A DNA stretch of 64,000 nt from Salipiger thiooxidans (GCF_900102075.1 NZ_FNAV01000003.1:344800-408799), one strand, 5' to 3'; shown: positions 1 to 11,366, numbered from the stretch's first letter. Notes: generated by a model not told the origin, from the sequence alone. Numbers and translations are program-made.

Positions 1-2
1 AG

Positions 3-566
3 GCCATCGTCCAGGCGCTCGAGAAGGTCGGCAACGACGAGGTCCGCGTGCGGGTGATCCACTACGGTGTGGGCGCCATCACCGAGACCGACATCGGCCT
101 TGCCGAAGCCTCGGGCTGCCCGGTCATCGGCTTCAACGTCCGTGCCAACGCGCCGGCGCGCAACAGCGCCAACCAGAAGGGCGTGGAGATCCGCTACTAT
201 TCGGTGATCTACGACCTGGTCGACGACGTGCGTGCAGCGGCCTCGGGCCTGCTGTCGAACGAGATCCGCGAGAACTTCATCGGCTACGCCGAGATCAAGG
301 AAGTCTTCAAGGTCTCCAATGTCGGCAAGGTTGCGGGCTGTCTCGTCACCGAGGGTGTGGCCCGTCGTTCCGCCGGCGTCCGCCTGCTGCGCGACAACGT
401 GGTGATCCACGAGGGCACCCTGAAGACGCTGAAGCGCTTCAAGGACGAGGTCGCCGAGGTCCAGTCGGGCCAGGAATGCGGCATGGCTTTCGAGAACTAC
501 GAAGATGTCCGTCCGCAGGACGTCATCGAGATCTTCGAGCGCGAGGAGATCGCGCGCACGCTCTGA
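3..566 (+). CDS. infB: Translation initiation factor IF-2, C-terminal part (5' truncated by the window)
   Basis: This is the C-terminal end of IF-2, the GTPase that brings formylmethionyl-tRNA to the 30S subunit. The frame is open from base 3, so the GTP-binding domain lies outside the window. What remains is the end of domain IV-2 region III and the C-terminal tRNA-binding domain. Recognisable stretches are [28 protein letters not shown], the YDLVDDV helix, [12 protein letters not shown], the GCLVTEG turn and the final [14 protein letters not shown]. The protein ends normally with [10 protein letters not shown] strong hairpin terminator follows 24 bases after the stop, which suggests infB is the last gene of its (nusA-infB type) operon. 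Identity is certain from the conserved domain. Confidence 0.96.
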   Translation, partial: AIVQALEKVGNDEVRVRVIHYGVGAITETDIGLAEASGCPVIGFNVRANAPARNSANQKGVEIRYYSVIYDLVDDVRAAASGLLSNEIRENFIGYAEIKEVFKVSNVGKVAGCLVTEGVARRSAGVRLLRDNVVIHEGTLKTLKRFKDEVAEVQSGQECGMAFENYEDVRPQDVIEIFEREEIARTL

Positions 567-590
567 TCGACCCGATCGGAGACAGATCGA

Positions 591-617
591 AGGCGGCGCC
601 ATTGGCGCCGCCTTTTT
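591..617 (+). terminator. Rho-independent terminator of infB
   Basis: A perfect 10-bp stem (AGGCGGCGCC / GGCGCCGCCT) with a 3-base loop is followed by TTTTCG. It starts 24 bases after the infB stop codon. Confidence 0.9.
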
Positions 618-665
618 CGTTTCCGTGAAACTGTGATGCAGGCGGGATGGGGTGGCCCAAAGGCA

Positions 666-696
666 AACAGGCCCGGGCGAGGTGCCCGAGCCTGTT
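666..696 (-). terminator. Hairpin downstream of the 42-residue mini-gene
   Basis: AACAGGC (666-672) pairs with GCCTGTT (690-696), with an inner CGGGC/GCCCG pair. It lies about 35 bases beyond the stop of the leftward small ORF and before the convergent infB terminator. On the minus strand it is followed by TTTGCCTTTGGG, a weak T-rich tract. It is probably a terminator for the mini-gene. Confidence 0.5.
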
Positions 697-730
697 GCTT
701 AGCTGGAAGTCCGAAGTTTTGCGCGCAATA

Positions 731-859
731 TCAGGCGGCGACCGGAGTTCCGGTAAAGACCTGAGTACCAACACGAACGGCGATACGACCGTCGGGCAGT
801 TTCTTTTCGAAGATGCCCTGCACGGAAACGCAGGTGCCTAGAATGATCGTACGAAGCAT
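731..859 (-). CDS. 42-residue small protein of unknown function
   Basis: A short leftward open frame encodes 42 residues beginning MLRTIILGTCVSVQG and ending VFTGTPVAA. It reads like a small folded beta-rich protein: hydrophobic strands (TIILGTCVSVQG, RIAVRVGTQVF) are separated by a charged turn (EKKLPDGR), with no signal peptide. Support for it being real is the amino-acid make-up, its own downstream hairpin (666-696), and an unusually AT-rich upstream tract (about 865-925, with TATTCATATATTTG on the coding strand) that looks like a promoter in this GC-rich genome. The ribosome binding site is weak (CGGGAA), about 15 bases upstream of the ATG. It stands alone between infB and mutT. No function can be assigned; it may be a conserved orphan. 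Confidence 0.6.
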   Translation of the reverse strand: MLRTIILGTCVSVQGIFEKKLPDGRIAVRVGTQVFTGTPVAA

Positions 860-1023
860 TGCATGGGTTCCCGATTTGGGTGTTACAAATATATGAATAC
901 GACACAATCGTTAACGGAACCAGAAGAAAGCGCACGATTAGTGCTTAAGGACTAAGCGAGGCTCCGTCTCTTGCGGAAATCCGCCTGCTGCGACGCAGAA
1001 AGTTCTGGACAAATTCGGAACGA

Positions 1024-1425
1024 CTAGAGCCAGTCGCGCAGGATCGGGATCAGGGGAATGTCGGCGGGCGGCATTGGGTAGTCGCGCAGATCCGCGGCCC
1101 GGACCCACTTCAGCGCCTGGCCCTCGCGTGATTGCGGTGTGCCCTGCCATTTGCGGCAGGCGAAGAGCGGCATCAGCAGGTGGAAGCTCTCGTAGGCGTG
1201 CGAGGCGAAGGTGAGTGGCGCGAGGCAGCTCTCCCACGTGTCGATGCCCAGCTCTTCCTGAAGTTCGCGGATCAGCGCTGCCTCGGGCGATTCGCCGGGC
1301 TCGATCTTTCCGCCCGGGAATTCCCAGAGGCCCGCCATCGACTTGCCCTCGGGGCGCTGTGCAAGCAGCACGCGGCCGTCGGGGTCGATCAGGGCGACGG
1401 CGGAGACGAGGACGATCTTCGACAT
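1024..1425 (-). CDS. mutT: MutT/NUDIX 8-oxo-dGTP diphosphatase
   Basis: A 133-residue NUDIX hydrolase of the MutT type, which removes 8-oxo-dGTP from the nucleotide pool and so prevents A:T to C:G changes. The NUDIX box is complete: GGKIEPGESPEAALIRELQEE... begins near residue 38, with the catalytic REL-QEE glutamates. LLAQRPEGKSMAGLWEFPGG just before it is typical of MutT. The frame runs further upstream, but the ATG at 1425 (MSKIVLVSAVALI) is where homology begins; the extra upstream residues read through a dispersed repeat. It is the third gene of a leftward group after the PpiC-type foldase and argJ, 82 bases beyond argJ with a repeat element between. Some family members are less specific NTP hydrolases. 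Confidence 0.9.
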   Translation of the reverse strand: MSKIVLVSAVALIDPDGRVLLAQRPEGKSMAGLWEFPGGKIEPGESPEAALIRELQEELGIDTWESCLAPLTFASHAYESFHLLMPLFACRKWQGTPQSREGQALKWVRAADLRDYPMPPADIPLIPILRDWL

Positions 1426-1452
1426 GGGGCAGCTCTGGCGTCGGCGGAGGGT

Positions 1453-1506
1453 GCGAGGGGCCAGCCCCTCGCGCTCCCCGGAGTTTAGGGGCAAGATGAA
1501 GGGCGG
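1453..1506 (+). repeat. Dispersed intergenic element, copy A
   Basis: One of six related elements in the window. It has a perfect hairpin GCGAGGGGCCAGCCCCTCGC (1453-1472, two-base loop), then CTCCCCGG and the core GGAGTTTAGGGGCAAGATGAAG-like segment (from 1480). In this copy the bases flanking the core changed to CCCC and GGGG, so pairing across the loop is kept. It lies between argJ and mutT, immediately after the argJ stop. Confidence 0.8.
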
Positions 1507-1507
1507 A

Positions 1508-2737
1508 TCAGGACCGGTAGTCGGCGTTGATCGAGATGTAGCCGTGGGTCAGGTCGCAAGTCCAGACGGTGGCCTTGCCCTCGCCGAGGCCGATGTCGAC
1601 GTTGATCGCGATCTCGGGTTTCTTCATCAGCGCGGCGCCGTCCTCTTCCTTGTAGGAGGGGGCGACCCACCCGTTTTCGGCCACGAGCACGTCACCGAAG
1701 CGGATGCTCAGGGCGTCGCGGTCGGCGGCGGCGCCGGACTTGCCGACGGCCATGACGACGCGGCCCCAGTTCGGGTCCTCGCCGGCGATGGCGGTCTTGA
1801 CCAGCGGCGAGTTGGCGATGGCGAGCGCGTGGGTGCGGGCGTCGGCGTCGTCGCGGGCGCCGGTGACGTTCACGGTGACGAACTTGGTAGCGCCCTCGCC
1901 ATCCTTCACAACCTGGTGCGCGAGATCGAGGAAGACGGTCTCGAGCGCTTCGGAAAAGGCGGTGTCGGCGGTGGTAACCGCGACGCCGGAGGCGCCGGTG
2001 GCACCCATCAGCAGCGTGTCGGAGGTCGAGGTGTCGCTGTCGACGGTGATGCAGTTGAAGCTGCGGTCATTGATCTCGGAGACCAGTGCCTGCAGGTCGC
2101 CGCGGCTGATCTTCGCGTCGGTGAAGATGTAGACCAGCATCGTCGCCATGTCGGGGGCGATCATGCCCGAGCCCTTGGCGAATCCCGCGATCTTCACCTC
2201 GCCGCCTGGCAGCGAGACGGTGGCGCAGGCGCCCTTCGGAAAGGTGTCGGTTGTCATGATGGCGCGTGCCGCCTCGGAGCCCTTGCCGGGGTCCAGCGCC
2301 GCGACGAGGTCGCCGACCTTGGCGATGATGCGGTCATGGGGCAGGCGCTCGCCGATCACGCCGGTGGAGCTGGTGAAGACGCGGGTGGCGGGCAGTCCGG
2401 TGGCCGTGGCCACGGCCTCGCAGATCGCTGCCACCGAGCCGTCGCCGGCCTTGCCGGTGAAGGCGTTGGAGTTGCCCGAGTTCACGATGATCGCGGCGCC
2501 GTCGTCGCTGTCCGAGCCGATCTTGGCCTGGCAGTCGAGCACATTGGCGGAGCGCGTCGCGGAGCGGGTGAAGACCCCGGCCACAACCGAGCCGGGGTCG
2601 AGGAGGGTCAGCATCACATCCGTTCGTCCGGCGTATCGGACCCCGGCCGCGACCGAGGCGAAGCGGACGCCGTCGATCACCGGAAGATCCGGGAACGCGG
2701 CAGGGGCGAGGGGTGAAACGGACGTGATCTTGGCCAC
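1508..2737 (-). CDS. argJ: Bifunctional glutamate N-acetyltransferase / amino-acid acetyltransferase ArgJ
   Basis: ArgJ transfers the acetyl group from N-acetylornithine to glutamate, closing the cyclic arginine pathway, and in the bifunctional form also makes N-acetylglutamate from acetyl-CoA. The 409-residue length is normal. The autoproteolysis site is visible as MIAPDMATML, cleaved between Ala198 and Thr199; Thr199 then acts as the nucleophile of the beta chain. Other family blocks are VNSGNSNAFTG, FTSSTGVIGE and the C-terminal THGYISINADYRS. The start is GTG at 2737, directly touching the TAA of the upstream foldase, with a GGAGGAA ribosome site inside that gene's end, so the two are co-transcribed and probably translationally coupled. 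Confidence 0.97.
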   Translation of the reverse strand: MAKITSVSPLAPAAFPDLPVIDGVRFASVAAGVRYAGRTDVMLTLLDPGSVVAGVFTRSATRSANVLDCQAKIGSDSDDGAAIIVNSGNSNAFTGKAGDGSVAAICEAVATATGLPATRVFTSSTGVIGERLPHDRIIAKVGDLVAALDPGKGSEAARAIMTTDTFPKGACATVSLPGGEVKIAGFAKGSGMIAPDMATMLVYIFTDAKISRGDLQALVSEINDRSFNCITVDSDTSTSDTLLMGATGASGVAVTTADTAFSEALETVFLDLAHQVVKDGEGATKFVTVNVTGARDDADARTHALAIANSPLVKTAIAGEDPNWGRVVMAVGKSGAAADRDALSIRFGDVLVAENGWVAPSYKEEDGAALMKKPEIAINVDIGLGEGKATVWTCDLTHGYISINADYRS

Positions 2738-3586
2738 TTATTCCTCCAGGAGCTGCATGTTGGACAGCACCGAGGTGTCGATGTCGGCCTTGTCCGTGCG
2801 GGTGACTTCGGCTGCGCCGAGCTTTTCGTCAATATAATTCTGCACCGCTTCCTGCTGCAGCTTCAGCTCGATGTCGGCGCGGACCTCCTCGAGTTGCGGC
2901 GCTTCCTTGTTGCGCTCGTCGTTGAGCTTGATGACGTGCCAGCCGAACTGGGTCTGCACCGGGGCCGAGATATCGCCCACGGACATCTGCTCGACGGCGG
3001 CCTGGAAGGGCTCGACCATCATGCCCGGGCCGAACCAGCCGAGCTCGCCGCCGTTGGGGCCCGAGGGGCCGGTCGACTTGGTCTTGGCGAGCTCCGCGAA
3101 GTCGGCGCCGCCGTTCAGTTCCTCGATCAGGGCCTGCGCCTCTTCCTCGGTCTCGACGAGGATGTGTGAGGCGTTGAACTCCTTGCCGAGCTCGGCAGTG
3201 GCGTATTCCGCGTCGTAAGCGGCCTGCACGGCCTCGTCGCTCACGGCATCGTTTGCGATGGACTGAACCACCTCGGCGGCCAGCAGCGAGCGGCGCTCGT
3301 TGTCGAGCGAAAGGGTCACGCGCTTGGTCTCCTCGGCGCGGTCGTCCTGCGCGAGCACGGTCTGCTGCACGATCTGGTCGAGAATGCCGTCCCAGAGGAC
3401 TTCGTCGCCAAGTTGCTGATACTGCTCGGGAAGCTGGGCGCGGATCACCAGCATGTGGCCGAGTGTGATGTCCTGTCCGTTGACCGTGGCGACGACCGAG
3501 TCGAGGTCCATCTCCTCCGCCTGAGCGGGCAGCGCCAGCGTGAAGGCGAGGGCGGCCGCGGTCAGTGTGGTGAGCGTTCTACGCAT
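2738..3586 (-). CDS. Periplasmic parvulin-type peptidyl-prolyl isomerase
   Basis: A 282-residue exported foldase of the PrsA/SurA/PpiC family. Residues 1-23 form a signal peptide ([23 protein letters not shown]). An N-terminal SurA-like helical region follows ([22 protein letters not shown]). The single parvulin domain starts near residue 137: [46 protein letters not shown] is the catalytic core, and [12 protein letters not shown] closes it. It catalyses cis/trans proline isomerisation and helps fold exported or outer-membrane proteins. It is divergent from secA (195 bases between the starts), a sensible pairing of export ATPase and periplasmic foldase, and it leads into argJ with no spacer. 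The start ATG at 3586 is set by the signal peptide. Confidence 0.92.
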   Translation of the reverse strand: MRRTLTTLTAAALAFTLALPAQAEEMDLDSVVATVNGQDITLGHMLVIRAQLPEQYQQLGDEVLWDGILDQIVQQTVLAQDDRAEETKRVTLSLDNERRSLLAAEVVQSIANDAVSDEAVQAAYDAEYATAELGKEFNASHILVETEEEAQALIEELNGGADFAELAKTKSTGPSGPNGGELGWFGPGMMVEPFQAAVEQMSVGDISAPVQTQFGWHVIKLNDERNKEAPQLEEVRADIELKLQQEAVQNYIDEKLGAAEVTRTDKADIDTSVLSNMQLLEE

Positions 3587-3781
3587 GTCGTTAGGTCCTT
3601 TCCCGGTCCCTGGGTTGGCCGCCCGGGGCAGGCGGCGTTGACAGTATCCGGCCCTGCGCTTACATCGCCATATGGCTCTGCAAGGCCGGTCGTTCCCCTG
3701 TGTCATATGGGCTGTGTGCGAGGCGGGCAAGCGGATGCCACCGCAAGAACACGGTTTTGTCAGACAGGAAGCAGGCCAGGA

Positions 3782-6532
<2,751 letters not shown>

Positions 6533-6550
6533 CCGCAAGATCCGGGATCA

Positions 6551-6575
6551 AGGGGCGCTTCGGCGCCCCTTTCTG
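6551..6575 (+). terminator. Rho-independent terminator of secA
   Basis: AGGGGCGC-TTCG-GCGCCCCT forms a perfect 8-bp stem closed by a TTCG tetraloop and is followed by TTCTGTC. It begins 18 bases after the secA stop. Confidence 0.88.
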
Positions 6576-6668
6576 TCAGAATGACTCCCCGTAACCGCCG
6601 CAACAAAGCCGCTTTTCCTTGCGAGATTGTTTACCAACAAGGAATGTGGACCGTGAGCGGAGGCCTGG

Positions 6669-7634
6669 ATGGAGCGTCTCAAGACATATCTTCTTGGAGT
6701 GGTGACTGCCTGTGCGGCGCTGGCCATCGGCTTCGTCATGGAGCATGGCGCCACGACGCAACCCGTCCTGAGCGCCGAGGCCGCGCCGCTGGTGGTCAGT
6801 GGGATCACCGAGACCTCCTCCGCCGTCGCGCCACGCCTTCCCGCCACCAGAGCCGCCTACCGGGTTCCGGCGCCGCTGTCCCTCGCCTCGCTCCGGACCG
6901 TGCCCGCGGCTGACAGCGCCGCCTCGCTGCAGGCGGCTGCGGCCTCGCCCGACTGCATGGTCACCGCGCGTGCCAAGGTCGAGCTCGGCGCCATGGTGGC
7001 GCTCGAGGTCATGGCGCCCTGCTACCGCTCCGAGCGCGTCGCCATCCATCACCAGGGCATGATGTTCACCGAGATCACCCGCCCCGACGGCAGCCTGCGT
7101 GTGAGCGTCCCGGCGCTGGCGGAAAGCGCGCTCTTCATCGTCTCCTTCGGCAACGGCGACGGCGCCATCGCCCGCGCCGAGGTCCCCGTCCTGCCCTATT
7201 ACGACCGCGTCGTTTTGCAGGGGCAGGGGGGCAGCGGGCTCGGCCTGCACGCGCTCGAGTTCGGCGCGGGCTACCGCGACGAGGGCCACGTCTGGTCGGA
7301 ACGCACCGGCGACGTCGAGCGCGCCGCGCAGGGCGATGGCGGCTTCCTGACCCGGCTCGGCAACAGCCTCGTGCCCGGTGCTCTGGTGGCCGAGGTCTAC
7401 AGCTTCCCCACCGGCGGCGCCAAGCGCGAGGGCAGCGTGGCGCTCTCGGTCGAGGCCGAGGTCACCGCCGGGAACTGCGGCACCACGGTCGAGGCCCAGA
7501 TGCTCGATCGCCGGGGCTCGGGGCGGCTCGGCGTAAACGATCTGTCGCTCGACATGCCGGCCTGTGACGGCGCCGTCGGAGATTTTCTGGTGTTGAATAA
7601 TCTGGTCGAAGACCTGAAGATTGCCGCGAGGTAG
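6669..7634 (+). CDS. Exported protein of unknown function
   Basis: A 321-residue protein with a short positive N-terminus and one hydrophobic helix (residues about 5-24, LKTYLLGVVTACAALAIGFVM), acting as a signal peptide or membrane anchor. The mature part starts with a low-complexity Ala/Pro/Ser stretch to about residue 90, followed by a predicted beta-rich domain. It has four cysteines outside the signal (PDC, APCY, GNCG, PACDG) that could form two disulfides in the periplasm. No enzyme motif is visible. CGGAGG sits five bases before the ATG. It lies between secA and the PstS/OmpA fusion gene (22 bases apart), and the two are probably one transcript with an envelope role. I do not recognise the family beyond a roseobacter-type secA neighbour. 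Confidence 0.8.
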   Translation: MERLKTYLLGVVTACAALAIGFVMEHGATTQPVLSAEAAPLVVSGITETSSAVAPRLPATRAAYRVPAPLSLASLRTVPAADSAASLQAAAASPDCMVTARAKVELGAMVALEVMAPCYRSERVAIHHQGMMFTEITRPDGSLRVSVPALAESALFIVSFGNGDGAIARAEVPVLPYYDRVVLQGQGGSGLGLHALEFGAGYRDEGHVWSERTGDVERAAQGDGGFLTRLGNSLVPGALVAEVYSFPTGGAKREGSVALSVEAEVTAGNCGTTVEAQMLDRRGSGRLGVNDLSLDMPACDGAVGDFLVLNNLVEDLKIAAR

Positions 7635-7656
7635 ACAGGGGCAACCGGGGTCTTTC

Positions 7657-9210
7657 ATGCAGGCGTTTCGTGCGGCGGTCTTCGCCGCACTTTTCATTAC
7701 GGGCACACCGCTTCTGGCGCAGGACATCACCCTGCGCTCGCGCGATGGCGGGATCGAGCTGAACGGCACTCTGCTGGGCTTCGACGGTGAGTTCTATCGG
7801 GTCGAAACCCGCTACGGCGAGCTCACCGTGGACAGCTCCGGCGTGCTCTGCGACGGTGTGGGCTGCCCCTCGCTGACCGATTTCGTGGCCGAGATGCGGG
7901 TCTCGGGTTCTGCCACCATCGGCGACGTGCTGATGCCCGCGCTGATCGAGGGCTTCGCGCTGCGCAACGGGCTCGAGGCCGAGCGTCTGCAGCTGGGCGA
8001 CACCGGCTTCCGCTACGAGCTCACCGATCCCGCCGAGGACCGCGTGGTCGGGCGCTTCGACTTCCGCATCAGCAGCACCGACGCGGGCTTCGCGGACCTG
8101 CTCGCCGACGAGGCCGACATCGTCATGGCCCTGCGCGAGATCCGCGACAACGAGGAAGCGCTGGCCAGCGAGGCCGGGCTCGGAGACCTCTCGCATCCCA
8201 ACCGCAGCCGGGTGCTGGCGCTCGACGCGATGATCCCGGTGGTCGCGGCGAACAACCCGGTCAACGCGCTTTCACTTTCGGACCTCGCGCGAATCCTGTC
8301 GGGGCGGCTCAGCAACTGGCGCGAGCTCGGCGGGCCCGACGCGCCGGTGGTCCTGCACCTGCGCAACGCCGAATCCGGGCTGTCGCAGGGGATCGAGGAC
8401 CGGCTGCTGCGCCCTTCGGGGCTCGAGCTCGACGGCGAGATCATCCGCCACGCGGGCAATGCGGCGCTGGCCGAGGCGGTGGCCGGAGATCCCTTCGGCA
8501 TCGGCCTCGCGAGTTACTCCGAGATCGGCAACACCAAGCCGCTCTACATCACCGGCAGCTGCGGCTTCCAGCTGCGCGGGCGGCGCGCCGAAATCAAGAC
8601 CGAGGATTACCCTCTGACCGCGCCGATGTTCCTCTACCTGCCCGCGCGGCGTCTGCCGGCGCTGGCGCGGGACTTCCTCGCCTTCACCCGCAGCGCCCCG
8701 GCGCAGATCGTCATCCGCCGGGCGGGGTTCGTGGATCAGGCGCCCGAAGAGCTGGCGCTGAACCTGCAGGGCGACCGGCTGGCCAATGCCATCGCGGTGG
8801 CCGAGGGCGAAGGCGGGCTGGCGCTGCTGCAGCACATGGTGACGGCGCTGGCGCCAATGCGGCGGCTCACCACCTCGTTCCGCTTCGAGCCCGGCTCGGT
8901 GCGGCTCGACGCGCAGTCGCGCTCGAACGTGCAGCAGCTGGCGCGCTCGCTCGAGGCGGGCGAGTACGACGGCCGCGAACTGGTCTTCGTGGGCTTCTCG
9001 GACGGGCAGGGGGATGCGGACGCCAACCTCGAGATCGCCCGCAAACGCGCCGACGCGGTGCGCACGGCGGTGGAGCAGGCGGCCGAGGCTGCCGACCTTG
9101 ACCGCATCGGCATGGCGACCGAGGCCTTCGGTGAGGCCATGCCGATGGCCTGCGACGACACGGTCTGGGGCCGGCAGGTCAACCGCCGCGTCGAGGTCTG
9201 GGTGAACTGA
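7657..9210 (+). CDS. PstS-like binding protein fused to an OmpA C-terminal domain
   Basis: A 517-residue exported protein. Residues 1-21 are a signal peptide (MQAFRAAVFAALFITGTPLLAQ). About residues 80-365 resemble a phosphate/anion periplasmic binding protein of the PstS class: VSGSATIGDVLMPALIEGFA, the IVMALREI stretch, MIPVVAANNPVNALSLSDLARILSG and the NWRELGG loop are all characteristic. About residues 400-517 are an OmpA/MotB peptidoglycan-binding domain (SFRFEPGSVRLDAQSRSNVQQLA, VGFSDGQGDADANLEIARKRADAV, NRRVEVWV). The likely role is anchoring a ligand-binding module to the cell wall; the ligand is unknown. The start ATG at 7657 is chosen by the signal peptide. It closely follows the unknown exported protein. 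Confidence 0.88.
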   Translation: MQAFRAAVFAALFITGTPLLAQDITLRSRDGGIELNGTLLGFDGEFYRVETRYGELTVDSSGVLCDGVGCPSLTDFVAEMRVSGSATIGDVLMPALIEGFALRNGLEAERLQLGDTGFRYELTDPAEDRVVGRFDFRISSTDAGFADLLADEADIVMALREIRDNEEALASEAGLGDLSHPNRSRVLALDAMIPVVAANNPVNALSLSDLARILSGRLSNWRELGGPDAPVVLHLRNAESGLSQGIEDRLLRPSGLELDGEIIRHAGNAALAEAVAGDPFGIGLASYSEIGNTKPLYITGSCGFQLRGRRAEIKTEDYPLTAPMFLYLPARRLPALARDFLAFTRSAPAQIVIRRAGFVDQAPEELALNLQGDRLANAIAVAEGEGGLALLQHMVTALAPMRRLTTSFRFEPGSVRLDAQSRSNVQQLARSLEAGEYDGRELVFVGFSDGQGDADANLEIARKRADAVRTAVEQAAEAADLDRIGMATEAFGEAMPMACDDTVWGRQVNRRVEVWVN

Positions 9211-9228
9211 TCCGCCTGCGCGCCCGGG

Positions 9229-9993
9229 CTACAGCAGCCCGGCGCTGCGGAAGCTCAGCTCGCGGGATTTCCCGATCACGAGGTGGTCGTGCAGGGTGAT
9301 CCCCAGCGCATCCGCCGCGACCTGGATCTGCGCCGTCATGTCGATGTCCGCCTGGCTTGGCGTGGGATCCCCAGAGGGATGGTTGTGCACGAGGATCAGC
9401 GCCGAGGCATTGAGCTCGAGCGCGCGCTTGACCACCTCGCGCGGGTAGACGGGCACGTGGTCCACGGTGCCCCGCGCCTGCGGTTCGTCGGCGATGAGCA
9501 CGTTCTTTCGGTCGAGGAACAGGACGCGGAACTGCTCGGTGTCGCGGTGGGCCATGGCGGTCTGGCAATACTCGAGCAGCGCGTCCCACGAGGTGACCAC
9601 CTGCTTCTGCAACACGCGCGAGCGGGCAAGCCTGTGCGCGGCAGCCTCGACGATCTTGAGCTCGGTCACCACGGCGTCGCCGACCCCGGCGGTCTCGTGC
9701 AGGCGGGTGGCCGGTGCCGAAAGCACTCCGTTGAAATCGCCGAAACGCTCGAGCAGCGCGCGGGCGAGCGGCTTCACGTCGCGTCGGGGGATGGCGCGGA
9801 AGAGCACGAGTTCCAGCAGCTCGTAATCCGGCAGCGCATCGGGGCCGCCTATGAGGAAGCGCTCGCGCAGCCGGGCGCGGTGGTCGCGGATGTAGGAGGG
9901 AAGCTGCCTCTCTCCGCGGGCAGGCAGCACCGGCGCCTCGTCGTGATCGAAGAGTGCGGCCTGGGAATCGGAGAAATGCGGGGCACGTTTCAT
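9229..9993 (-). CDS. radC: RadC/JAB-domain protein
   Basis: A 254-residue member of the RadC family (formerly called DNA repair protein RadC; the true role is unsettled). An N-terminal helix-hairpin-helix-like region is seen in [27 protein letters not shown], and the C-terminal JAB1/MPN metalloprotease-like domain carries the JAMM metal ligands in [14 protein letters not shown], with [13 protein letters not shown] before it. ATG 9993 ([15 protein letters not shown]) is preferred; codons upstream are not conserved-looking. It is convergent with the OmpA fusion gene (18 bases between stops) and follows the dnaJ terminator. Confidence 0.93.
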   Translation of the reverse strand: MKRAPHFSDSQAALFDHDEAPVLPARGERQLPSYIRDHRARLRERFLIGGPDALPDYELLELVLFRAIPRRDVKPLARALLERFGDFNGVLSAPATRLHETAGVGDAVVTELKIVEAAAHRLARSRVLQKQVVTSWDALLEYCQTAMAHRDTEQFRVLFLDRKNVLIADEPQARGTVDHVPVYPREVVKRALELNASALILVHNHPSGDPTPSQADIDMTAQIQVAADALGITLHDHLVIGKSRELSFRSAGLL

Positions 9994-10037
9994 GCCGCCA
10001 GATTGACGCGGGCTGGTTAGCGAAGGGTTAAAAGCAG

Positions 10038-10063
10038 AAAGGCCGCGCCGAAGCGCGGCCTTT
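10038..10063 (-). terminator. Terminator of the dnaK-dnaJ operon
   Basis: An 11-bp perfect stem (AAAGGCCGCGC / GCGCGGCCTTT) with a CGAA loop on the plus strand; on the minus strand the TTTC tail follows. Two more hairpins sit between it and the dnaJ stop: CCCGCGCC-AGA-GGCGCGGG (10123-10141) and CTCTCC-CC-GGAGAG (10105-10118). Three successive hairpins give a robust end to the heat-shock transcript. Confidence 0.85.
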
Positions 10064-10150
10064 CGGATGTGCGCGTTGGATGGGGCCCGTGATTTCACCA
10101 AACCCTCTCCCCGGAGAGTTTGCCCGCGCCAGAGGCGCGGGTACGTGAAA

Positions 10151-11308
10151 TCACCCCTTCATCGAATCCCAGAAGTTCTTCACCGATGAGAAGAAGCTGT
10201 GCGATTCCGGATTGTTGTCCTCGGACAGCTCCTCGAACTCGCGCAGGAGTTCCTTCTGGCGCGAGGTCAGGTTCACCGGGGTCTCGACCGCGAGTTCGAT
10301 GAACATGTCCCCCGCAGCACCGCCGCGCAGGGCGGGCATGCCCTTGCTGCGCAGGCGCATCTGGCGGCCGGACTGGCTGCCGGAGGGGATCTTCACCCGG
10401 CTGCGGCCGCCGTCGATGGTCGGGACCTCGATGTCGCCGCCAAGTGCTGCCGTGGTCATCGACACCGGCACGCGGCAATGCAGCTCGACGCCTTCACGCT
10501 CGAAGATCTCGTGCGGCTTGACCTCGATGAAGATGTAGAGGTCGCCCGGAGGCCCGCCCCGCATCCCGGCCTCGCCCTCGCCGGCAAGCCGGATCCGGGT
10601 GCCGGTCTCGACGCCTGCGGGGATGTTGACCGAGAGCGCGCGTTCCTTCTGGACGCGGCCCTGACCGCCACACTTGGCGCAGGGGTTCTTGATGATCTGG
10701 CCGAGCCCGGAACAGGTCGGGCAGGTGCGCTCGACCGTGAAGAAGCCCTGCGTGGCGCGGACCTTGCCCATGCCGGAGCAGGTCGGACAGGTCACCGGCT
10801 CGGCGCCGCCCTCGGCTCCGGATCCGTTGCATTCGCCACACTGCACCGAAGTCGGCACGTTGATGGTCTTCTGAAGGCCGTTGTAGGCCTCTTCCAGCGT
10901 CACGCGCAGATTGTAGCGCAGGTCGGCCCCGCGCGCGGCGCGCTGGCGCCCGCCACCCTGACGGCCGCCCATGAAGTCGCCGAAGAGGTCGTCGAAGACG
11001 TCGGAGAAGGCCGAGGCGAAATCGCCCTGGCCGCCCTGGAAGCCGCCGCCGGGACGCCCGCCGCCACCACCGCCCATGCCACCTTCGAAGGCTGCATGGC
11101 CGAAGCGGTCGTAGGCGGCCTTCTTGTCGGCGTCCTTCAGGACGTCGTAGGCCTCGTTGATTTCCTTGAACTGTGCCTCGGCATCGGGGTTGTCCGCGTT
11201 ACGGTCGGGGTGAAGTTCCTTCGCCTTCTTGCGATAGCCCTTCTTGATCTCTTCCGCGGAGGCCCCTTTCGCGACGCCGAGCAGGTCGTAATAGTCACGT
11301 TTGGACAT
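10151..11308 (-). CDS. dnaJ: Chaperone DnaJ (Hsp40)
   Basis: DnaJ is the co-chaperone that delivers unfolded proteins to DnaK and stimulates its ATPase. All four domains are present in 385 residues: the J domain with the HPD motif ([15 protein letters not shown]..., ELHPDRN), the Gly/Phe linker (about residues 72-110, [18 protein letters not shown]), a zinc-finger region with four CxxCxGxG repeats ([32 protein letters not shown]), and the C-terminal substrate-binding domains. It lies 79 bases downstream of dnaK in the same direction, with a strong hairpin between them that probably lowers dnaJ expression relative to dnaK. Confidence 0.98.
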   Translation of the reverse strand: MSKRDYYDLLGVAKGASAEEIKKGYRKKAKELHPDRNADNPDAEAQFKEINEAYDVLKDADKKAAYDRFGHAAFEGGMGGGGGGRPGGGFQGGQGDFASAFSDVFDDLFGDFMGGRQGGGRQRAARGADLRYNLRVTLEEAYNGLQKTINVPTSVQCGECNGSGAEGGAEPVTCPTCSGMGKVRATQGFFTVERTCPTCSGLGQIIKNPCAKCGGQGRVQKERALSVNIPAGVETGTRIRLAGEGEAGMRGGPPGDLYIFIEVKPHEIFEREGVELHCRVPVSMTTAALGGDIEVPTIDGGRSRVKIPSGSQSGRQMRLRSKGMPALRGGAAGDMFIELAVETPVNLTSRQKELLREFEELSEDNNPESHSFFSSVKNFWDSMKG

Positions 11309-11337
11309 CTATGTCCTCCTCTCGCCCGGAACGGGAA

Positions 11338-11366
11338 GGGGCCGGCCCGGCATCCGGACCGGCCCC
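11338..11366 (-). promoter_or_regulatory. Intercistronic hairpin between dnaK and dnaJ
   Basis: GGGGCCGG-C-CCGG (11338-11350) pairs with CCGG-A-CCGGCCCC (11354-11366) around a CAT loop, leaving one C/A mismatch. There is no U-run on the minus strand, so it more likely stabilises the dnaK 3' end or attenuates read-through than terminates fully. Confidence 0.6.

Noticed and set aside
1343-2716. A 457-codon plus-strand frame opposite argJ
   Set aside because: Antisense shadow; argJ is complete on the other strand with its autoproteolysis site.
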